Shown: positions 1 to 8,962, counted from the stretch's first letter. The stretch: DNA of 64,000 nucleotides from Geotoga petraea (GCF_900102615.1 NZ_FMYV01000001.1:372913-436912); one strand, 5' to 3'. Numbers and translations: made by a program. The notes: a model not told the origin generated them from the letters alone.

Positions 1-856
1 TAGTCAAAAATTTGCTAACAGCAAGTAGCCCTGAATCTTTTTTCTTTTCAAGATCAATCTGTGTTATATCTCCGGTTACAACGACTCGAGAATTGAATCC
101 AATTCTGGTTAAAAACATTTTCATTTGTTGATAAGTGCTGTTCTGGGCTTCGTCTAAAATAATAAAAGAATTATTCAAAGTTCTACCTCTCATATATGCC
201 AAAGGTACAATTTCAATTATCCCTTTTTCTTTGTAAAAATTAACCTTTTCAATTCCTAAAAAGTCTATTAAAGAATCATATAAGGGCTTTAGATAAGGAT
301 CGACTTTTTCATACAGTGTTCCTGGTAAAAAACCTAATTTTTCACCAGCTTCAACAGCAGGTCTTGTTAAAATTAACCTTTGAACTTTTCCTTTTTTTAA
401 ATAATCAACAGCCATTGCTACCGCAAGGTATGTTTTTCCAGTACCAGCAGGACCAATAGAAAAAACTATTTCATTATTTTTGAGATCTTCTATATATTGT
501 GCTTGACCTTCTGTTTTTGCAGATATCTTAACGCCATTAATAGTAGTGTTTACCACTTCTTTCATCGATTTTGGGTTATTGATATCTTCACCCGTATTCC
601 TGGATATAATGTATAGAAATTGATTCCATTCCAGTAGGTGTCCATCTTCTAAAATATCTATCAGTTCGTTAAAAATTTTTTTAACGGTTTTGTTATTTTT
701 TTCTGATTCAGAATTTATTGTTATTTTATTGTTTTTTAAATAAATATCCACGTTGAATTTTTTTGAAAGGTATTTAACTCTTTTATTGTAAGCCCCGAAA
801 ATTTCAACAGGTTCTAAATCTTTAGGCATGTTTATAAAAGTTTTCAGTAGAATCAT
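1..856 (-). CDS. phoH: PhoH-family ATPase (3' end outside window)
   Basis: Translating the minus strand from 856 gives about 285 residues that run off the left edge. Walker A GPAGTGKT lies near residues 135-142 and Walker B IILDEAQN near 228, followed by VVTGDITQID, the usual PhoH core. The family is a cytoplasmic P-loop ATPase linked to RNA metabolism; its exact role is unsettled. About 30-40 C-terminal residues should be missing. The start is uncertain: the ATG at 856 directly abuts AAGGAG with no spacer, while a CTG at 847 sits 9 nt from it and gives the N-terminus MKTFINMPKDLEP. An ATG also lies ten codons in. The gene is divergent from rbgA. Confidence 0.9.
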   Translation of the reverse strand, partial: MILLKTFINMPKDLEPVEIFGAYNKRVKYLSKKFNVDIYLKNNKITINSESEKNNKTVKKIFNELIDILEDGHLLEWNQFLYIISRNTGEDINNPKSMKEVVNTTINGVKISAKTEGQAQYIEDLKNNEIVFSIGPAGTGKTYLAVAMAVDYLKKGKVQRLILTRPAVEAGEKLGFLPGTLYEKVDPYLKPLYDSLIDFLGIEKVNFYKEKGIIEIVPLAYMRGRTLNNSFIILDEAQNSTYQQMKMFLTRIGFNSRVVVTGDITQIDLEKKKDSGLLAVSKFLT

Positions 857-958
857 CTCCTTATTTATGATAAAATCTATATGTTGTGATATTTATATAC
901 ATCAATATATATATTTTAACATATTTTATCTTATATAAGATAACTTGGAGGCAAAAAC

Positions 959-1786
959 ATGTGGTATCCGGGCCATATAAAAAAAGCAAAGGAAAGTATA
1001 AAGAAAAATTTGAAAATTGTGGATGCAGTCTTAGAACTTTTAGATGCAAGAGCCCCTTACGCTTCGAGAGCATACGAATACGAAAGTTTGTTTAGAAACA
1101 AACAGAAAATTTTGATAATGAATAAATATGATATTTGTGATCAGGAAAAAACAGAAAAATGGATTGATTTATATAAAGAAAAAGGATACGTAGTTTTGAA
1201 AACAAATTTAAAATCTGAAAATATAAAGAAATTTCTTGAAAATAAAGTAGCAAAGCATATTCCTCTTAACTACAAAGAAAAAAGAGCAATTATCGTTGGA
1301 GTACCTAATGTTGGAAAATCAACTTTTATAAATCGTTTCAAAGGTAAAAAATCAACTACAATTGGTAATACTCCAGGAGTTACAAAAGGTGTTCAATGGA
1401 TTACAGTTAATAAAGAAATTAAAATATTGGACACCCCAGGAATTTTGTTTCCTGAATTATATAATAAAAGTATTAAAAACAAATTGATGGCAATAGGGTC
1501 TATAAAAGGTGATGATGTAACAAAAGATGATGCTGTTTTTTATATTTTTGATTATTTGAAGGTTAATTATCCACACTACCTTGACAATATTGTAGAAAAA
1601 GGATCTTCAAAAGAAAATGCATATGAATTTATACTTGAGTTTGCAAAAAAGAGAAACTTCATTAAAAAAGGTGGAATAGGTGATTATTATAGAGGGAGAA
1701 ACACTTTTTTGAAAGATTTTAATGATGGAATATTTGGAAGGGTAACTCTTGAATCTCCAGAAGACTATGAACAAATTAAAATATAG
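959..1786 (+). CDS. rbgA: Ribosome biogenesis GTPase RbgA/YlqF
   Basis: This is a circularly permuted GTPase that assists late 50S subunit assembly. The order of motifs shows the permutation: G4 NKYD (residues 55-58) precedes G1 GVPNVGKS (114-121) and G3 DTPG (158-161). The N-terminal MWYPGHIKKA is the typical YlqF opening. At 275 residues it matches the family. The ATG at 959 follows TTGGAGG at good spacing. It is the first gene of a run (rbgA, PLD-like, nadE, unknown) with overlaps or short gaps, so probably an operon; the neighbours do not suggest a shared pathway. Confidence 0.95.
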   Translation: MWYPGHIKKAKESIKKNLKIVDAVLELLDARAPYASRAYEYESLFRNKQKILIMNKYDICDQEKTEKWIDLYKEKGYVVLKTNLKSENIKKFLENKVAKHIPLNYKEKRAIIVGVPNVGKSTFINRFKGKKSTTIGNTPGVTKGVQWITVNKEIKILDTPGILFPELYNKSIKNKLMAIGSIKGDDVTKDDAVFYIFDYLKVNYPHYLDNIVEKGSSKENAYEFILEFAKKRNFIKKGGIGDYYRGRNTFLKDFNDGIFGRVTLESPEDYEQIKI

Positions 1787-2651
1787 TTTTTTATTAATTA
1801 ATTTAATTTCAATCATTTCTTTTTCGTATGAAGTTTTTTCAAATGGGGAATATTTTAAAATTTTTTTGGAAAATAAAATAAAACTTTCAAAAGAGATAAA
1901 AATTGTTACATACAGTATGGACGACACTCTAACAAATATTTTAGTAGACAAAAATCATCATATAATTTTAGACCCTAGTGCAAATAGGTCAAAAAAAGAT
2001 TTGAATATTCAAAACGTCACGGCACCTAATACTGGAATACAGCATGAAAAATTTTATATTTTTGATAATAAGGAAGTTTTATTTGGGACAGGCAATATGA
2101 CTTTTAGTGGTATTTTAGGTGACAAAAACATATACATCTTTACTGAAGATAAAGCTATTACAAATATATTTTTAAAAGAATTTGACAATCTGGCGACTCA
2201 GAAGTATAAAAAATCTTTGAGTAAAAAAATAAAAGATAGCGAGTTAGGTAGTTTTGAATTTCATTCAACACCAAATGAATCAATCTACAAGGTAATACAA
2301 AAAGAAATTAAAAATGCTAAAGTAAATATAGATGTTTTTGCTTTTTCTTTAACAGATCCTTTTTTGGTTTACGAGCTTGAAAAGGCTTCTTCAAGAGGAA
2401 TAGAAGTAAATCTTTACTTCGATGATTGGAATGAATATTATTCTGATGCAGTTAAAAACTTAAAAGGCATAAATAAATATAGTTATAGTGATTTGCACGC
2501 GAAAGTTTTAATTATAGATAATAAGAGAATTATATTGGGAAGTTATAATTACACTTATAAAGCCCGAAATACAAATTATGAATTATTTACTATAATTGAA
2601 AATAAAACCATATCGGATATCATAAAAAGATTTTTAATCGAGGAGGATTAA
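1767..2651 (+). CDS. Secreted phospholipase D-fold protein (two HKD motifs)
   Basis: A hydrophobic N-terminus (MNKLKYSFLLINLISIISFS) looks like a signal peptide, so the product is probably exported. Two HxKxxxxD motifs are visible: HEKFYIFD near residue 95 and HAKVLIID near residue 250, each followed by the G-S/T-x-N stretch typical of the PLD superfamily. Both halves of the active site are thus present. The family includes phospholipases and Nuc-type endonucleases; the small size, about 295 residues, fits the Nuc-like group better. The start could be this ATG or an in-frame TTG at 1749. Either overlaps the end of rbgA, so translation is probably coupled. Substrate unknown. Confidence 0.8.
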   Translation: MNKLKYSFLLINLISIISFSYEVFSNGEYFKIFLENKIKLSKEIKIVTYSMDDTLTNILVDKNHHIILDPSANRSKKDLNIQNVTAPNTGIQHEKFYIFDNKEVLFGTGNMTFSGILGDKNIYIFTEDKAITNIFLKEFDNLATQKYKKSLSKKIKDSELGSFEFHSTPNESIYKVIQKEIKNAKVNIDVFAFSLTDPFLVYELEKASSRGIEVNLYFDDWNEYYSDAVKNLKGINKYSYSDLHAKVLIIDNKRIILGSYNYTYKARNTNYELFTIIENKTISDIIKRFLIEED

Positions 2652-2655
2652 AAAA

Positions 2656-4383
2656 TTGAAAATGAGAATATCATTAGCACAGATGAATGCAAGAGTTGGA
2701 GACTATGATTTTAATTATAATAAAATAATTGATTTTATTGAAAAAGCAGTTGAAAATAAATCAGATATTATTCTATTCCCAGAGTTAACTTTAAACGGGT
2801 ATCCGCCTGAAGATTTAATACTAAAAACGCAATTTTTAAGAGAATCTAGAGAATATACAGAGAAAATAATTGAGTATTCAAAAAGAAAAAATATTATAAT
2901 AATTTTTGGAGCTATAGACTGGGATATAGAATCTTATAACAGTGCCTTTGTTGTTTATAAAGGCAGAAAAATTTTAGATTATAGAAAAATGTTTTTACCA
3001 AACTATTCTGTTTTTGATGAAAAAAGGTATTTTACAAATGGCAATGAAGTTGAAATTTTTCAAATAGATGATGTAAAATTGGGAGTTAATATTTGTGAAG
3101 ATATATGGGTTCCTAATGGTCCTGCTTTAGCCCTTGCACAAAATGGTGTCAACATTATTCTCAATCTTTCAGCTTCTCCTTATCATAAGAATAAAAACAT
3201 CAGCAAATTGGAAATGTTAAAAACCAGGGCTTCAGAATTATCAAGTTGGCTCATATACACAAATCTTGTTGGTGGTCAAGATGAAGTTGTTTTTGATGGA
3301 GGAAGTGTTGTCATAAATCCTTATGGGGAAGTGAAGTTAAAAGCGCCCCTTTTTGAAGAAGGATTGTACACTTTGGATATAGATCCCTATGAAACAACAA
3401 GGGCAAATTTGAGAGAAGGAAAAAGAAAACATTATAGCTATAATAATTACAATACAAATAAAATACATAAAATAGATTTTGAAAAAAATATAAAAAAAGA
3501 TAAATTGAAAAAGTTAGATTTTAATTGGGGAGTTGAGATAGAACAAACTTACAATGCAATAAAACACGGATTAATTGATTATATGGGGAAAAATAATTTT
3601 AGTAAAGTTTGTTTTGGTTTAAGTGGAGGTATAGATTCTGCTCTTGTAGCAGCTATAGCCTCAGAGGCCATAGGCAAAGAAAATGTCTTGGGAATTTTGA
3701 TGCCTTCTATGTACTCATCTAAAGGAAGTGTGGATGACTCAATTAAGCTGGCAAAAAATTATGGTTTCAAAACTGTTGAAGTTCCTATAAAAGAGATTTT
3801 TGATTCTTTTAAAAAAGATTTAAACAAAAAAATGGATCAAGTTGCAGGTTTGACGGAAGAAAATATCCAGGCAAGGATAAGGGGAACTATAGTAATGGCA
3901 TATTCTAATAATTACGGTTACCTTGCTTTAGCAACAAGTAACAAGAGTGAATCTGCAGTTGGCTATTCTACCCTATATGGAGATATGGTTGGAGGTTTTT
4001 CCCCAATAAAGGACTTATATAAAACAGAGGTTTACAAAATGGCTAACTTTATAAATGAAAAAGAAGGATATGATATAATCCCGAATGAAATTATAATGAA
4101 AGTGCCTTCTGCAGAATTGAAACCTGATCAAAAAGATCAAGACAGTTTACCTGAATACGAATTACTGGATAAGATCCTTTTTAGTTATATAGACAGAGAA
4201 ATGTCGTTCAATGAATTGACTGATGAGTTTAATGAGGAAATAGTTAGAGATATAATTAAAAAAGTTGATATAAATGAGTTTAAAAGAAGACAGTCAGCTC
4301 CGGGAATTAAATTAACCGAAAGATCTTTTGGCAAAGATAGAAGAATGCCTATAACAAATGGCTTTAAAATATGGGAAAAATGA
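2656..4383 (+). CDS. nadE: Glutamine-dependent NAD+ synthetase
   Basis: Catalyses the last step of NAD synthesis, amidating nicotinic acid adenine dinucleotide with ammonia channelled from glutamine. The N-terminal nitrilase-fold glutaminase carries the catalytic triad E43 (FPELTLNGYP), K111 and C147 (NICEDIW). The C-terminal synthetase has the pyrophosphate loop SGGIDS at residues 323-328. Length 575 is usual for the two-domain form. The start is TTG at 2656, eight bases after GAGGAGG; an ATG two codons later is less well placed. The gene follows the PLD-like gene by 4 nt. Confidence 0.96.
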   Translation: MKMRISLAQMNARVGDYDFNYNKIIDFIEKAVENKSDIILFPELTLNGYPPEDLILKTQFLRESREYTEKIIEYSKRKNIIIIFGAIDWDIESYNSAFVVYKGRKILDYRKMFLPNYSVFDEKRYFTNGNEVEIFQIDDVKLGVNICEDIWVPNGPALALAQNGVNIILNLSASPYHKNKNISKLEMLKTRASELSSWLIYTNLVGGQDEVVFDGGSVVINPYGEVKLKAPLFEEGLYTLDIDPYETTRANLREGKRKHYSYNNYNTNKIHKIDFEKNIKKDKLKKLDFNWGVEIEQTYNAIKHGLIDYMGKNNFSKVCFGLSGGIDSALVAAIASEAIGKENVLGILMPSMYSSKGSVDDSIKLAKNYGFKTVEVPIKEIFDSFKKDLNKKMDQVAGLTEENIQARIRGTIVMAYSNNYGYLALATSNKSESAVGYSTLYGDMVGGFSPIKDLYKTEVYKMANFINEKEGYDIIPNEIIMKVPSAELKPDQKDQDSLPEYELLDKILFSYIDREMSFNELTDEFNEEIVRDIIKKVDINEFKRRQSAPGIKLTERSFGKDRRMPITNGFKIWEK

Positions 4384-4393
4384 GGGATTTAAG

Positions 4394-5110
4394 ATGAATA
4401 AATTAAACAAAAAAGAAAAATTATTTACTTTTCAAAATTTTGCAATAATATTATTATTAATGGCTATTATTTATTTAATTGCATTTTACTTTTGGAACAT
4501 GTATGAAGAAACGTTGAGAAATCAATACTATCATCCTTATATCAAAATAAATGATAGTAACTATATAAGGTTGAAGAGCTCTAAATATTTTGATAAAAAT
4601 ACTTCAATCTCTATTAATAAAACTGATATAGAATATGAATATATTTTCAACTCGGATTATGGTACTTCTAAGATAAAAACCTTTGATCCAAGATTCTATT
4701 TTTATGAAAATAATAGTTTTTCAGCTTTGGGGTACCCATCTTATGATTTTAGGGGGATGGAATTCACAATACTATTTAAAAATGGTGAGAAAATTAAATA
4801 TGTAGTAGTTCCTAATGAAAAGATATTGGATGAGATAGAAGAAATTACAAACAACTTTGTTAATGAATTACCAGTTGAATTAAGCTATCTCTTGAATAAT
4901 AACAAATATGTTTCTTTAGACCAAGATATAATAAGCATTAAAAAAGGTGAGATCTCATTTGATATTTACAAAAATAAAATAGTAAATATTTCCCAATCTG
5001 ATAACTATTTTTATCTACATACTTTATTTGTAAAAGATCTTGAAAAAATATATATAATACCAAAAAATGAAGAACATAATTTAATTGAATTAATTAATAT
5101 TATAAAATAG
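4394..5110 (+). CDS. Membrane-anchored protein of unknown function
   Basis: I do not recognise this family. The roughly 238-residue product has a lysine-rich N-terminus, one strong membrane segment (about residues 15-35) and a soluble remainder rich in Asn, Tyr, Ile and Lys, presumably outside the cytoplasm. The ATG at 4394 lies 6 nt after GAGGGA, which overlaps the nadE stop codon. It is the last gene of the rbgA-nadE run, followed by a strong terminator at 5175. No catalytic motif is evident. Confidence 0.7.
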   Translation: MNKLNKKEKLFTFQNFAIILLLMAIIYLIAFYFWNMYEETLRNQYYHPYIKINDSNYIRLKSSKYFDKNTSISINKTDIEYEYIFNSDYGTSKIKTFDPRFYFYENNSFSALGYPSYDFRGMEFTILFKNGEKIKYVVVPNEKILDEIEEITNNFVNELPVELSYLLNNNKYVSLDQDIISIKKGEISFDIYKNKIVNISQSDNYFYLHTLFVKDLEKIYIIPKNEEHNLIELINIIK

Positions 5111-5174
5111 TTGCATATAATAAACTGGATAATTTCAAATAATCATAAAAATTAATAGAAATTATATAAAAATG

Positions 5175-5229
5175 GATGCCAATCTCTTTTAATTTTCAGA
5201 ACTAAAAGAGATTGGCATCTATTTTTTTT
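5175..5229 (+). terminator. Strong intrinsic terminator after the nadE run
   Basis: A perfect 17-bp stem pairs 5175-5191 (GATGCCAATCTCTTTTA) with 5203-5219 across an 11-nt loop, followed by a T-rich tract. It ends the rbgA-to-unknown transcription unit. Confidence 0.9.
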
Positions 5230-5441
5230 AAAGTTATCTTCATTGTGAAATTTAATGTATTTTTGAAAAGCATGCTCTAATTTTAAAATAAATAATGAAT
5301 AACCTTAAATAATTGCAAGAATTTTTGATAAACCTGTAAAAATACATTTTATTATCCTTGAATAAAAAGCTTTAAAAATGTAGAATGTTAATGTCCAATG
5401 ATGAAATAAATTTCAAGAAAAATATTTCAAGGAGGTAATTT
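5230..5441. other. Intergenic remainder upstream of the aminotransferase
   Basis: The gene-free stretch 5111-5441 holds the terminator at 5175 and the promoter at 5358. In the rest I see only AT-rich sequence with no ORF, tRNA or clear repeat. No riboswitch-like fold was recognised in the leader after the promoter. Confidence 0.5.
5358..5386 (+). promoter_or_regulatory. Sigma-70-type promoter for the aminotransferase
   Basis: TTGAAT at 5358-5363 and TAGAAT at 5381-5386 are separated by exactly 17 nt, about 55 nt upstream of the aminotransferase ATG. Matches to consensus are 4/6 and 5/6. Predicted by eye only. Confidence 0.55.
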
Positions 5442-6593
5442 ATGAATTTATCTGAAAAAATAAAATCAGTTGAGCAATCAATAACTCTTGCTTTAAATGC
5501 AAAAGCTATTGAATTGGAGAAAAAAGGTGAAGATATCATAAAGCTTACAGCTGGAGAGCCTGATTTCAATACTCCTAAGCCTATAGTGGAGGCTGCTTAT
5601 GAAGCTTTAAAAGCGGGAAAAACTAAATATACAGCTTCAAGTGGAATTATAGAATTAAGGGATAAAATTGCAAAATACATATCAAAAAGAACTAACAATA
5701 ATTACAATTCAGACAATGTTGTTGTAACTAACGGAGGGAAACAAGCACTTTTCAATGTTTTGATGGCTATAACGAACCCAGGCGACGAGATTTTGGTTTT
5801 AGATCCTTCTTGGGTTAGCTATGAAGCTCAAATTATAATGACTGGTGGAACCCCAGTTCACATTCCTTTAGATTTTGAAAATGGATTTCAACCAGATAAA
5901 AAAAAGATAAAGAGATATATAACTCCAAAAACTAAAGCTATATTAATAAATTCACCAAATAACCCAACAGGCATGGTTTATAGTAAAGACGCATTACAAG
6001 ATATTGCAGATATTGCCAAAGAACATGAAATATTTGTTATTAGTGATGAAGTTTATGAATTGTTGGTGTATGAAGGTACACATTACTCAATTTCATCTTT
6101 TGAAGGTATGAAAGAAAGAACAATTATAATAAATGCTTTTTCAAAGACATGGGCCATGACGGGGTGGAGAATTGGGTACGTTGTCGGACCAAATGAAATA
6201 ATTTCTCAAGTTGGTAAAATTCAATCTCATTCAACCTCTAATGTAAATACTCCAACACAATATGCTGCTTTAAAAGCTTTTGATGTAGATGTTTATCCAA
6301 TGTTCCAAGAGTTCAAAAAAAGGAGAGATTATGTTGCTAAAAGATTGGAAAAGATGAATTTAAAATTCATTCTACCAAATGGAGCATTTTACTTTTTTAT
6401 TTCTGTTGATGAATTTGGTTATAGTGATAAAGAATTTTCAGAAAAATTATTATCAGAAGTTGGACTAGCTGTGGTACCAGGTTCAGGTTTCTATAAAAAA
6501 GGCTTTATTAGAATTTCTTTTGCAACATCTCAAGAGAATTTAGAAAATGCTTTAGATAGACTAGAAAAATTTGTAATGAATTTTAGAGGGTGA
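5442..6593 (+). CDS. aspC: Class I PLP aminotransferase (aspartate aminotransferase type)
   Basis: Cytosolic PLP enzyme moving the amino group between aspartate (or a related amino acid) and 2-oxoglutarate. The PLP lysine is K235 in NAFSKTWAMTGWR, with the phosphate-binding R243. SPNNPTG near 171-177, SDEVYE near 201-206 and the C-terminal substrate arginine in IRISFAT are all present. At 383 residues it fits the short AspC (subgroup I-gamma) type. AAGGAGG precedes the ATG. Five bases separate it from the GlmL-like gene, so the two are probably cotranscribed. Exact substrate is not decided by sequence. Confidence 0.92.
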   Translation: MNLSEKIKSVEQSITLALNAKAIELEKKGEDIIKLTAGEPDFNTPKPIVEAAYEALKAGKTKYTASSGIIELRDKIAKYISKRTNNNYNSDNVVVTNGGKQALFNVLMAITNPGDEILVLDPSWVSYEAQIIMTGGTPVHIPLDFENGFQPDKKKIKRYITPKTKAILINSPNNPTGMVYSKDALQDIADIAKEHEIFVISDEVYELLVYEGTHYSISSFEGMKERTIIINAFSKTWAMTGWRIGYVVGPNEIISQVGKIQSHSTSNVNTPTQYAALKAFDVDVYPMFQEFKKRRDYVAKRLEKMNLKFILPNGAFYFFISVDEFGYSDKEFSEKLLSEVGLAVVPGSGFYKKGFIRISFATSQENLENALDRLEKFVMNFRG

Positions 6594-6598
6594 TCTAA

Positions 6599-7954
6599 TT
6601 GAAAGTTAATTTACTAGTTGCCGAAATTGGAAGTACAACCACTGTTGTTACTGCATTTGATAAAATAAATACCAAAGAACCAAAAGTTATTGGACAAGCA
6701 GAACATTATACAACAGTGAAAGAAGGAGACGTAACTATCGGGATTTTTAAAGCAATAAAGCGACTTGAAGAAAAATTAAAAGAGAAAATTAATTGGGAGA
6801 AGTTTATTGCCTCTTCATCAGCTGCTGGTGGGCTAAAGATAACAGTGCATGGATTGGTTTATGATATGACAGTAAGGGCTGCCAGAGAAGCAGCATTAGG
6901 CGCTGGAGGGGTTTTAAAATACGTTACTTCTGGTAAAATGAGAAAGAGGCATTTGGAAGATGTAAAAAAAATAAATCCAAAGATGATACTTCTTGCTGGT
7001 GGCGTAGATTATGGAGAGGAAGATACCATTTTACATAATGCAGAGATGATTTCAAATTTGGAGATAGATGTTCCAATAGTATACGCTGGTAACATAAATG
7101 TAGCAGAAGAAGCTAAAGAAATTTTGGAAAGTAAAGGTAAAAAAGTTATAATCACTGAAAATGTTTATCCAAAAGTTGATCAATTAAATGTGCAACCAGC
7201 AAGAAAAATTATTCAAGAACTTTTTTCTAAAAATATAATTCATGCTCCAGGAATGGAAAAAATACATGATATTGTAGACGAAGAAATCATTCCAACTCCT
7301 GGATCAGTTATGCTGACGACAGAACTTTTGTCAGAAGAATTTGAAGATGTTCTTGTAGTGGATATTGGTGGTGCAACTACTGATGTTGATTCAGTTACTG
7401 AAGGAAGCCCAGAAATACAAAAAATAATGTTATTTCCTGAACCTGTAAGTAAACGAACTGTAGAAGGAGATATGGGACTCTTTGTAAATGCAGATAATGT
7501 TTATTCAATGCTTGACAAAAAGGAATTAGAAAAAAATTTTTATGATCATGAAGAACTTATAAATAAAATATCGCCTTATCCAGAGTCAGAAAGAATGGAA
7601 AAATTCACTGCTTTCATGGCAAGAAAATGTTTTTCTGAATCCATAGTAAGGCATTCTGGATCAATAAAATATTTATTTGGCCCTAATGGTAGACAAAAAG
7701 TTGCCCAGGGAAAAGATTTAACTGCAATAAAATACATAATAGGTACAGGAGGAATTTTAACAAGATCTAGACATAGAAAATACATTATGGAGTCAATTAA
7801 AGAGTTAGAAAGACCTAATAAACTTATGCCTGGGAAAAAAGTTAAATTAGGTTATGATAAAGATTATATTTTTGCCGCTTTGGGTGTTTTATCGACAATT
7901 GATAAAGAGTCGGCAAAAAATATTTTACTTCAGGATATAGAATGGATAGAATAA
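6599..7954 (+). CDS. GlmL/MutL-family ASKHA ATPase
   Basis: The product belongs to the GlmL/MutL family, actin-like ATPases encoded beside B12-dependent mutases (glutamate mutase, ornithine aminomutase) and thought to reactivate them. N-terminal AEIGSTTTVVTAFD is the phosphate-1 loop, VVDIGGATTDVDSV (about 254-267) the second phosphate loop, and a glycine-rich GTGGILTRSR follows near 381. Length 451 is normal. The start is TTG at 6599 after GAGGG. No mutase subunit or B12 gene lies within this window, so the partner is unknown. A bidirectional terminator follows immediately. Confidence 0.8.
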   Translation: MKVNLLVAEIGSTTTVVTAFDKINTKEPKVIGQAEHYTTVKEGDVTIGIFKAIKRLEEKLKEKINWEKFIASSSAAGGLKITVHGLVYDMTVRAAREAALGAGGVLKYVTSGKMRKRHLEDVKKINPKMILLAGGVDYGEEDTILHNAEMISNLEIDVPIVYAGNINVAEEAKEILESKGKKVIITENVYPKVDQLNVQPARKIIQELFSKNIIHAPGMEKIHDIVDEEIIPTPGSVMLTTELLSEEFEDVLVVDIGGATTDVDSVTEGSPEIQKIMLFPEPVSKRTVEGDMGLFVNADNVYSMLDKKELEKNFYDHEELINKISPYPESERMEKFTAFMARKCFSESIVRHSGSIKYLFGPNGRQKVAQGKDLTAIKYIIGTGGILTRSRHRKYIMESIKELERPNKLMPGKKVKLGYDKDYIFAALGVLSTIDKESAKNILLQDIEWIE

Positions 7955-7986
7955 AAAAATAAGAGGATTTATCCTCTTATTTTTTT
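7953..7986. terminator. Bidirectional terminator between convergent genes
   Basis: Arms 7953-7967 and 7972-7986 form a 15-bp stem (core AAGAGGA/TCCTCTT, loop TTTA) with A-tract on one side and T-tract on the other. It can serve both the GlmL-like gene (+) and nfo (-), whose stop codons lie at its edges. Confidence 0.85.
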
Positions 7987-8824
7987 ATAACCAACTTTTG
8001 AGTAATTTAATTTCTTCTTTATGTTCTTCATCATCACAAGGGGTTTCTAAGATAAATGGTATATTTTTAAGTTTTGAATGATTGATGATATTTGAAATTC
8101 CATCTTTACCTATATAACCTTTACCTATTTTTTCATGCCTATCTTTTCCCATGTTTAAAGGAGATTTTGAATCATTTAAATGTATAAATCTCAAGTTTTC
8201 TATTCCAAAACTGTTACTCATCAATTCTAAAAGTTTTTCAACATCGTTATCATTTCTTATATCGTAATTACCATCAAATCCATGGCACGTATCGTAAACA
8301 ACTTTTAATTTTTCAGAGTTTTTAAAATTTTCGAATAATTTTCCAATATGCTCTATTTTAAACCCATAATTGTTGCCCTTTTTAGAAGAATTTTCAAGGC
8401 ATATGTTTAACTTCAAATCTAATGAATCATATACTCTTTCTAAGCCTTCTGTAATTCTGTTTACTGCATATTCCTCTCCTTTACCTAAATGTGAACCACA
8501 ATGTATATTATAATGGGTTATTCCCAAGGACTGAACAGCTTTAATTTCTTCTGCCATACTATTAATAGAATTCTTCCATGTATCATCTTTTGGGGAAGCT
8601 AAATTTATAAGATAGTTAGAATGCACAAGTACTTTATCAAAAGATAAATTGTGTTTTTTCATATTTTTTTTAAATTTTTCTGCAGATTCTTGAGTTATGG
8701 AAGGGTTTCCCCAAGTTCTTGGTGATTTGACAAAAATTTGAAAAGTGTTAGCCCCTATATCTATCGTTTTTTTAGGGACATTTTCAATACCATTAGATAT
8801 TTTCATATGAGCACCAAAATAAAT
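7985..8824 (-). CDS. nfo: Endonuclease IV (AP endonuclease), probable AUU start
   Basis: Zinc-dependent AP endonuclease of base-excision repair. Metal-site residues are all there: H in HCGSHLG, E in LENSSKKG, D and H in YDTCHGFD, H/D/H in HLNDSK and DRHEKIGKG, and E in LETP. The first ATG (8806) would remove the conserved N-terminal GAH motif, a metal-ligand strand. Reading upstream in frame gives IYFGAHMKISNG, the standard opening, with no ATG, GTG or TTG before the TAA at 8840-8842. AAAAGGAG (8834-8841) sits 9 nt from the ATT at 8824, so AUU is the likely start. CTG (8833) or ATT (8830) are less well spaced. Confidence 0.9.
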   Translation of the reverse strand: MYFGAHMKISNGIENVPKKTIDIGANTFQIFVKSPRTWGNPSITQESAEKFKKNMKKHNLSFDKVLVHSNYLINLASPKDDTWKNSINSMAEEIKAVQSLGITHYNIHCGSHLGKGEEYAVNRITEGLERVYDSLDLKLNICLENSSKKGNNYGFKIEHIGKLFENFKNSEKLKVVYDTCHGFDGNYDIRNDNDVEKLLELMSNSFGIENLRFIHLNDSKSPLNMGKDRHEKIGKGYIGKDGISNIINHSKLKNIPFILETPCDDEEHKEEIKLLKSWL

Positions 8825-8845
8825 TGTAATCAGCTCCTTTTATAA

Positions 8846-8874
8846 AATAAAAACTCCAGCGTATACTGGAGTTT

Positions 8875-8875
<1 letters not shown>
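8846..8875 (-). terminator. Terminator of the tRNA operon
   Basis: Stem 8851-8859 with 8866-8874 (AAACTCCAG/CTGGAGTTT, 6-nt loop) begins at the CCA end of tRNA-Phe and is followed on the minus strand by a T-rich tract. nfo's ribosome site starts only about 5 nt further on, so leaky termination here probably feeds nfo. Confidence 0.75.
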
Positions 8876-8950
<75 letters not shown>

Positions 8951-8962
8951 AAAAAAATAAAA

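Noticed and set aside
895-945. AT-rich alternating TATATA stretch before rbgA as an origin or repeat
   Set aside because: It is short, with no DnaA boxes; an ordinary AT-rich promoter region explains it.
4358-4393. Upstream extension of the membrane protein into nadE
   Set aside because: The reading frame is open, but the ribosome site GAGGGA at 4382-4387 fits the ATG at 4394, and the extra residues (MALKYGKNEGFK) just shadow nadE.
5111-5441. Possible small RNA in the long spacer before the aminotransferase
   Set aside because: The 17-bp hairpin with T-tract is explained as the terminator of the preceding run; no promoter directly upstream of it was found.
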